Shown piece by piece: positions 6,989-11,997 of a DNA stretch of 11,997 bases. The notes under the pieces are model-generated. The model saw only the letters and a program-made list of their open reading frames with translations, was not told where the DNA came from and ran no database searches. A program made the position numbers and the translations under genes. Source of the stretch: CAVPRW01 sp046727435 [NCBI: bacterium]. GTDB lineage: Bacteria > Tectomicrobia > Entotheonellia > J063. The stretch's first letter is position 1. The number at the start of each line of letters is the position of its first letter. The DNA is taken from contig JBKPCR010000287.1 of NCBI GenBank assembly GCA_046727435.1, forward strand, positions 1-11,997. Reading direction: 5' to 3'.

Positions 6989-7000
6989 GGAGGAACCTCC
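6989..7000 (+). promoter_or_regulatory. Palindromic ribosome binding site of mscL
   Basis: The perfect Shine-Dalgarno AGGAGG (6988-6993) is part of the 12-base palindrome GGAGGAACCTCC that ends exactly at the mscL ATG. In RNA, GGAG can pair with CTCC across a four-base loop and mask the site. Whether this small stem matters in the cell is not known. Confidence 0.5.
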
Positions 7001-7435
7001 ATGTGGCAAGAATTTAAAGCCTTTATCATGCGCGGCAGCGTCGTCGATCTGGCGGTCGGCATCATTATCGGCGCGGCCTTCGGGCGGATCGTGAGTTCCC
7101 TGGTCACTGATATGTTGGTGCCGCCCATCGGGCTACTGCTGGGCCGGGTCGATTTCTCCAACTTGTTCCTCAACCTCTCGAGCCAGCCCTATGCGACGCT
7201 GGCCGAGGCCAAAGCGGCCGGCGCCGCGACCATCAACTACGGGCTGTTCCTCAACACGGTAATCGAGTTCCTCATCGTGGCCCTGGCGGTGTTTCTGCTG
7301 ATCCGCCTCCTCAATCGCCTGTACCAGGCCCCGCCGGCGACGCCCACGACCAAGGCGTGTCCCTATTGCATTGCGGTGATCCCCTTGGCCGCGAGCCGTT
7401 GCCCCCAGTGCACCTCTGATCTCGGGGCGGCGTAA
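7001..7435 (+). CDS. mscL: Large-conductance mechanosensitive channel MscL
   Basis: A 144-aa MscL, the homopentameric inner-membrane valve that opens under membrane tension and releases solutes on hypo-osmotic shock. The N-terminal amphipathic helix [12 protein letters not shown] leads into TM1 (about 14-45), with the conserved [22 protein letters not shown] and [10 protein letters not shown]. The periplasmic loop spans about 50-77, and TM2 starts with [20 protein letters not shown] (78-97). The last 25 residues carry two cysteine pairs, CPYC (120-123) and CPQC (134-137), a rubredoxin-like or zinc-ribbon tail that many MscL proteins of other phyla have in place of the plain C-terminal helix bundle of E. 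coli. The start is fixed by AGGAGG seven bases upstream. Downstream lies a long gene-free stretch, so it ends its transcription unit. No osmotic regulatory element is visible. Confidence 0.97.
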   Translation: MWQEFKAFIMRGSVVDLAVGIIIGAAFGRIVSSLVTDMLVPPIGLLLGRVDFSNLFLNLSSQPYATLAEAKAAGAATINYGLFLNTVIEFLIVALAVFLLIRLLNRLYQAPPATPTTKACPYCIAVIPLAASRCPQCTSDLGAA

Positions 7436-8070
7436 GACGGACTCCGCGTCTCGGTCGGGCGTGCGTCTGGAAACGCGAGGGCAGTACAGGTGGTCCTTGG
7501 ACAGGGCGGTCTGGCGGCTGTGCCAGCCACGGCCATTGCGGAGCGGACGTCCAGCCCCAGGGCTGGTATCGGTTCCCTTCATGCCGCCAGCGGATGCGTG
7601 TCACCGGGTGATTTTTCTGGGACCACGTCTGTGTCACGCCGCCCGCATCAGCCGCCCACGTGATGGGTCCTGATCGAGTTGGGACGGGACCGCAGGCCGA
7701 TCCTTCTGGAAACGGGAGCGCGCGACGGCGCGTTGGCGTATCCGGAGGTGGGTCGAGGCATGGCATCGGACGTGTGCGGCGGTCCACGGCTCACGGGTGA
7801 AGATGCGTCGACCATGCACGTCCTGTCCGCAAAAAGGGCTCGGCGCTCTTTTGACCACGCGGCCGCGTCCGACTGGCTGTATAGTATAAGTGGACATGGT
7901 AGAATGGCTGGTCACAGGCGCCATGAGACACACGGAGGAGCGGCACCTGGGGACGGCCTGTCTGGTGTGGGCGAGTGGTCCGGGCGGGGCTGTGCATCAG
8001 CGCTGAGGCCAGGGGCTCTGAGACGTGTGTGGGGCAACACAGGCTGTCCGATAGAGAGGAGGACCGTCCT
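7436..8070. other. Stretch without a recognisable gene
   Basis: About 630 GC-rich bases with overlapping open frames on both strands and no recognisable domain. The motif CTGGAAACG followed by GAG occurs twice (about 7469 and 7708), which may be chance or a decayed repeat. An AT-rich patch near 7880-7890 (TATAGTATAAG) might hold the -10 region for the small gene at 8071, but no -35 at the right distance accompanies it. No terminator with a T-run follows mscL. Confidence 0.45.
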
Positions 8071-8322
8071 ATGAAACAGAGAGTGCTGAGACGGAGTATG
8101 CTCGTCGGCATGTGTCTGGGGCTATTTGTGGTGGGGTTCTTATGTGGGTCGGTGAGTCAGCGGCAGGCCGGCGCGCAGCTGCCAGGGATCGGCCAGGGTG
8201 CGCTAGGCTCTGTGACCGAACTCGGGTCCTCCATTGTCGAGATGCAGCAGCACGTCAACGGGCTGCAAAAAAACCTCGATACCCTGAAAAAGATCCAAGG
8301 CGCCCTCGGGGGCGGGAGGTAG
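8071..8322 (+). CDS. Small exported coiled-coil protein, 83 aa
   Basis: No named family is recognised. The ATG at 8071 follows GAGAGGAGG at a good distance, which decides the start over longer in-frame options. Residues 1-9 are basic (MKQRVLRR), residues 11-25 are hydrophobic (LVGMCLGLFVVGFLC), and a likely signal-peptidase site follows at AGA-Q (33-36). It is therefore predicted to be secreted to the periplasm or outside. Cys25 is not in a good lipobox. The mature protein is about 48 residues: a glycine-rich entry (LPGIGQGALG) and one amphipathic helix with regular heptads (L51, I55, M58, V62, L65, L69, L72), ending GALGGGR. This fits a small oligomerising or membrane-surface helix. It stands alone, with 635 gene-free bases before it. 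Its function is unknown. Confidence 0.75.
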   Translation: MKQRVLRRSMLVGMCLGLFVVGFLCGSVSQRQAGAQLPGIGQGALGSVTELGSSIVEMQQHVNGLQKNLDTLKKIQGALGGGR

Positions 8323-8355
8323 CCCGGTGCTTCGGTGGGGGGAGGAGAGATACCT

Positions 8356-8539
8356 GCTGGGCCTTCGGGCGACGATGCTTCCAGACTTCGGGCGAGAGGT
8401 GATGCCACTCGAGCACCCGGCGGACCCCCCGGTGGTCCAGCGAGACGTGATACGCCGCCTGGACCATCCGGGCTAGCTCGTGATCGGTACATGTAGGGAA
8501 TTGAGAACATCGGGGGGTTTGCTCGATAACATCGCTCAC
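8356..8539 (-). pseudogene. Helix-turn-helix transposase remnant
   Basis: On the minus strand a short frame encodes DHELARMVQAAYHVSLDHRGVRRVLEWHHLSPEVW. This has the look of the winged-helix or helix-turn-helix segment at the front of DDE transposases (recognition helix VRRVLEWH followed by L-x-P). Nothing resembling a catalytic domain is found on either side, and upstream the frame meets the NACHT remnant on the other strand. I treat it as a decayed fragment. The family cannot be named, and a small DNA-binding protein is the alternative. Confidence 0.35.
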
Positions 8540-8594
8540 TTTCAGCTCACCATTAGGCTCTTACGCGAATGGCATTAAGTTAATTTCTGAGCTC

Positions 8595-9203
8595 TTGCTG
8601 TACCAACTGCTGATGCAGTGCCTGCCGGGATTTGATCATGAACGGGAAGCTCTTGGGCCGCCGTTTTTTGACGCGTGGCTCCACGCGATGAGGTTGCCTG
8701 GGGTTGCCGACACGCTGTTCTTTGGGCTCGTTCTTATTCCCGGGGAAGCATTGGCTAGCACCGAGATCGAAACGAAAACTGTTCCTAATGAGGGTATCCG
8801 CCGATCAGCTCGGAATGCATTATTCATGGGGCTGGCGGGCGAGATGGTCGGCGGGATAGCCGGCGGGTTGCTCGCCGTACTAGGCTATGGATTGGGCTTC
8901 AAGCCAATTAACGGGGTGCTCTCCGTCCTGGGCTTCGTGCTAAGCTTCGGGCTGGCCGCCGCGATGCGCTACGGCGGGTATACGTGCCTTCAGCACCGTA
9001 GACTCCGGCGCTTACTCGTCCGGCACGGCGTTACCCCTCGGCATTATGTGAAATTCCTGGACTATGCCGCCGAGCGCATTTTCCTCCGGAAAGTCGGGGG
9101 CGGCTATATGTTCATCCAGCGGCTTCTGCAGGACTATCTCGCCGCGCACCATATGGAACCACGCGATGCTCCCAACCGGGAGCCTCGTATAGCTCTTGAT
9201 TAA
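8595..9203 (+). pseudogene. C-terminal fragment of a NACHT-type membrane NTPase
   Basis: The roughly 200-residue frame ends with the characteristic tail of large NACHT-domain proteins of cyanobacteria, Chloroflexi and relatives. It has ETKTVPNEGIRRSARNAL (59-76), a glycine-rich hydrophobic region of about two to three membrane segments (77-125), then YTCLQHRRLRRLLVRHG, then KFLDYAAERIFLRKVGGGYMFIQRLLQDYLA (153-183). In full-length proteins an N-terminal effector and a NACHT ATPase (Walker A and B) precede this tail. Neither is present here. The frame is open back to 8505 but holds no ATPase motif. There is no ATG with a ribosome site (TTG 8595 and ATG 8613 are in frame), so it is most likely a 5'-truncated relic. 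NACHT NTPases are STAND-type signalling ATPases often involved in anti-phage conflict. Confidence 0.75.
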
Positions 9204-9219
9204 CTAAAAGGAGGTACTA

Positions 9220-9353
9220 ATGGACCCCCTCACCAGTCTCGTCACTGCCCTGGCCGCCGGCGCGGCCGTGACGCTCCACGCGACGGTGGAGCAGGCGGCC
9301 AAGACGGCTACGCCGCCTTGAACGAGCTGTTGACCCACCCATACACGCGGGGC
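9220..9353 (+). pseudogene. Small 'MDPLT' protein, frameshifted remnant
   Basis: The ATG at 9220 follows AAAGGAGGT at ideal spacing and only 16 bases after the NACHT fragment. As it stands it encodes 33 residues, MDPLTSLVTALAAGAAVTLH and a short tail ending in TGA at 9319-9321. I recall small proteins that start MDP-[IL]-T...ALAAGAA and continue AV-x-DAY-x-AL-x-x-LI. Here that continuation (GYAALNELLTHPY) is found in the next frame from 9306, as expected if one base was lost after AAG at 9301-9303. Beyond about 9353 similarity fades and the frame runs into the aminotransferase gene. Full-length relatives are 100 residues or more, so this one is probably dead. The link to the NACHT gene rests on position alone. 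Confidence 0.5.
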
Positions 9354-9366
9354 CCCATCAGCATGA

Positions 9367-10776
<1,410 letters not shown>

Positions 10777-11064
10777 GGCGCGTCGCTGCCGTCGGCGGGA
10801 TGCAACGTACTTCGCCTTGATCCGTGCGGGGGAACGGGTTTGCGCACGTCGCCAGGCGGCGAAGGTCACCACGCTGGGGTTTCAGTTCGCCGCGCACGAG
10901 ACAGAGCCGGTCAGAGTGGCCACCTAGGAGCCTGCAGAGCGGGCCTCGTCGGTGCCGAGTTGACAGAATGGCCGATCTGGGAACTCCCGAGCGGGAAGGG
11001 GTTTTTCTAGTGGTCCGCCGCGAGGAGCAAACGGGGGCACGGGGGCGGGCTGCAGGTAGGCTTC
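10777..11064. other. Intergenic region after dgdA
   Basis: About 290 bases with no gene I can support. A weak terminator-like sequence lies near 10987-11009: TCCC-GAGC-GGGA followed by AAGGGGTTTTTCT. The four-pair stem is short, so it is only a possible end of the dgdA transcript. Confidence 0.35.
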
Positions 11065-11094
11065 TTGACACGCGTGACGATGATGGTGCATAAT
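11065..11094 (+). promoter_or_regulatory. Sigma-70-type promoter
   Basis: TTGACA (11065-11070), an 18-base spacer and CATAAT (11089-11094) make a near-consensus housekeeping promoter, unusual in this GC-rich region. Initiation near 11100 would give a leader of about 70 bases before the GTG start at 11171. Confidence 0.7.
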
Positions 11095-11170
11095 AGGACA
11101 CCGTGACCATATCCTCAAGGCTCTCAGGCCTGTATGCTCGATCACTCGTGGCCCAGCAGGAGGCTCCCCG

Positions 11171-11650
11171 GTGTCACCCACGCGCCCTGTCCCTCCCGGG
11201 GGTGAGGCATCCGAGGTGCACGCGTCCAGCCATCTCGGCGCCGCCCGGCCCCGCCGGCTTGTCCCGACGCCCCTCGAGGTGGCGGTCGGCGAAGCCGTCT
11301 TTCGCTACCAGTTGCAACAGCCCGTGGCGGATGCGCCACAGCCCACACACTACTACCTCGCCCTGCAGGGGCGGGATCCCGAGGCCGCCGTCCTGCAGCG
11401 CCTCGGGCCCGCAGTGCACCCGTTCTCGCGCTGCCAGGTAACGGCCCGCGACGGGGTGGTCGACCGGGTGACCGGCGTCCAAGGCATGATCCTGCAGGTG
11501 GCCCGGCTCGTCTGGGTGCACGCCGCGGCGGTGGAGGCCGTGGGCGGGTATTACTGCACGCATCGGCACGCCGCCGGCTTCCGCTACCACGTGGCGCCCA
11601 ATAAGGGCCAATGGGCCGTCACGGCCGCCCACCTCCTCTGGCGGGTGTAA
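11171..11650 (+). CDS. Uncharacterised 159-aa protein with GGYY...G-x-Y-x-V...G-x-W-x-V pattern
   Basis: The start is GTG at 11171, preceded by AGGAGG with a seven-base spacer and by a strong promoter. Third codon positions are mostly G or C, supporting a real gene. Residues 1-32 are proline- and arginine-rich and probably disordered, with no signal peptide. The rest looks like a compact alpha+beta domain: VFRYQLQQP, YYLALQGRDPEAAVLQRLG (61-79), a loop, MILQVARLVWVHAAAVEAVGGYY (106-128), then GFRYHV (136-141) and GQWAVTAAHLLW (147-157). The closing pattern resembles recurring proteins of unknown function in which a GGYY strand precedes Y-x-V and G-x-W-x-V strands. I suspect an NTF2/SnoaL-like or small beta-sheet fold, but this is a guess. 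It has no operon partner and no function can be assigned. Confidence 0.75.
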   Translation: MSPTRPVPPGGEASEVHASSHLGAARPRRLVPTPLEVAVGEAVFRYQLQQPVADAPQPTHYYLALQGRDPEAAVLQRLGPAVHPFSRCQVTARDGVVDRVTGVQGMILQVARLVWVHAAAVEAVGGYYCTHRHAAGFRYHVAPNKGQWAVTAAHLLWRV

Positions 11651-11879
11651 CGCCCCGCGGCCTCGACGGCCGCCGGTTCGCCACCCGCGGGTGCCTCGCA
11701 CGACCGACCGGCGATCGTTACCCCTCCCGCGGGGTCCAGAACAAACTTTTTTCCGAAACATCTTTGTTCCCAGGCGGTGGTGCCGATGGGCGCCGACGCG
11801 CGGCACGATCCCGTTCCCGCCCCGGGCCGCGTCCAGGTCCGCCCCTCTCCTTAGCTCGACTTTAGCCATTTTGGACAGC
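11651..11879. other. Hairpin-rich intergenic region
   Basis: Seven bases after the stop of the 159-aa gene, GCGGCC-TCGAC-GGCCGC (11657-11673) can form a six-pair hairpin. A 12-base palindrome CACCCGCGGGTG (11682-11693) follows. ACCCC-TCCCGC-GGGGT (11720-11735) comes next, then a run of six T at 11747-11752, inside an inverted repeat GAACAAA/TTTGTTC (11739-11769). Together they may terminate transcription, but none is a textbook stem directly followed by T. Confidence 0.4.
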
Positions 11880-11997
11880 TCATGAACGGCACGGTAAGCG
11901 AGAGAACCTCGAGGACGATGGGAGGTCTACGCTGCTTACAGCGCCCAAGGCATGTGCGATCTTGATGACCACCTGCGCTCCCGTGTTCACGAAGCGG
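11880..11997 (-). CDS. Possible C-terminal end of a gene entering from the right edge
   Basis: A minus-strand frame is open from the window edge to TGA at 11880-11882, giving 38 residues beginning RFVNTGAQVVIKIAHALGA. The first half looks protein-like; the second half is serine- and arginine-rich and may lie beyond a junction. I do not recognise a family. It may be the tail of a real gene or a fragment, and too little is visible to decide. Confidence 0.25.
   Translation of the reverse strand, partial: RFVNTGAQVVIKIAHALGAVSSVDLPSSSRFSRLPCRS

Noticed and set aside
7851-7890. TTGACC and TATAGT as a promoter for the small exported gene
   Set aside because: The spacer is 23 bases, too long for a sigma-70 promoter, and no better -35 box fits the AT-rich patch.
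7679-8070. Longer in-frame start for the region before the small exported protein, and a separate 131-aa ORF
   Set aside because: The ATG at 8071 has a strong ribosome site followed at once by a signal peptide. Upstream translation is arginine/glycine-rich without any domain.
11089-11170. A riboswitch in the 70-base leader before the 159-aa gene
   Set aside because: The leader is too short for common classes and shows no conserved motif I recognise.

Overview
This is a gene-poor, GC-rich accessory stretch of a bacterial chromosome. It mixes a few intact single genes with truncated or frameshifted genes and broken insertion sequences. The many transposase remnants, a cytochrome P450, NACHT-type remnants, a PIN toxin pair and uncharacterised small proteins suggest a large, mobile-element-rich genome of an environmental or symbiotic bacterium. 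The general flavour recalls Tectomicrobia ('Ca. Entotheonella'), Rokubacteria or NC10-like bacteria, but no marker gene is present and this placement is a low-confidence inference.

Left part (1-4571). An ornithine cyclodeaminase-family gene enters from the left edge and is cut near 250, where it meets the start of a minus-strand IS1-like transposase. An apparently intact orphan cytochrome P450 follows (665-1894). Just behind it lies an IS6-family element with its left terminal repeat, a nonsense codon, a frameshift and a lost right end. Next is a minus-strand toxin-antitoxin pair (DUF104-type antitoxin, PIN-domain toxin) with directly abutting reading frames. Then comes the N-terminal half of an integrase-core transposase, broken at a run of six A.

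Middle part (4572-8322). A DinB-like four-helix protein is encoded on the minus strand. A region with no recognisable gene follows. It contains a 300-bp element bounded by a 38-bp near-perfect inverted repeat (5794-6093), the clearest non-coding structure in the window. Next are a 102-aa ORF with coding-like base use, then mscL with a C-terminal four-cysteine ribbon and a palindrome over its ribosome binding site. After about 0.6 kb without a gene comes a small exported coiled-coil protein.

Right part (8323-11997). This holds a minus-strand transposase helix-turn-helix remnant, the C-terminal piece of a NACHT-type membrane NTPase, and a frameshifted small protein 16 bases behind it. An intact 2,2-dialkylglycine decarboxylase-type aminotransferase follows. 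A consensus-like sigma-70 promoter then leads into a 159-aa protein of unknown function.

Most genes look like independent units. The only convincing functional pairing is the toxin-antitoxin operon. The NACHT fragment and its small neighbour look like the ruins of a former conflict-type locus. I did not find an intact, clearly new multi-gene system. The best leads are the 300-bp inverted-repeat element, the small exported coiled-coil protein, the 159-aa protein with its own promoter, and the decayed NACHT locus.
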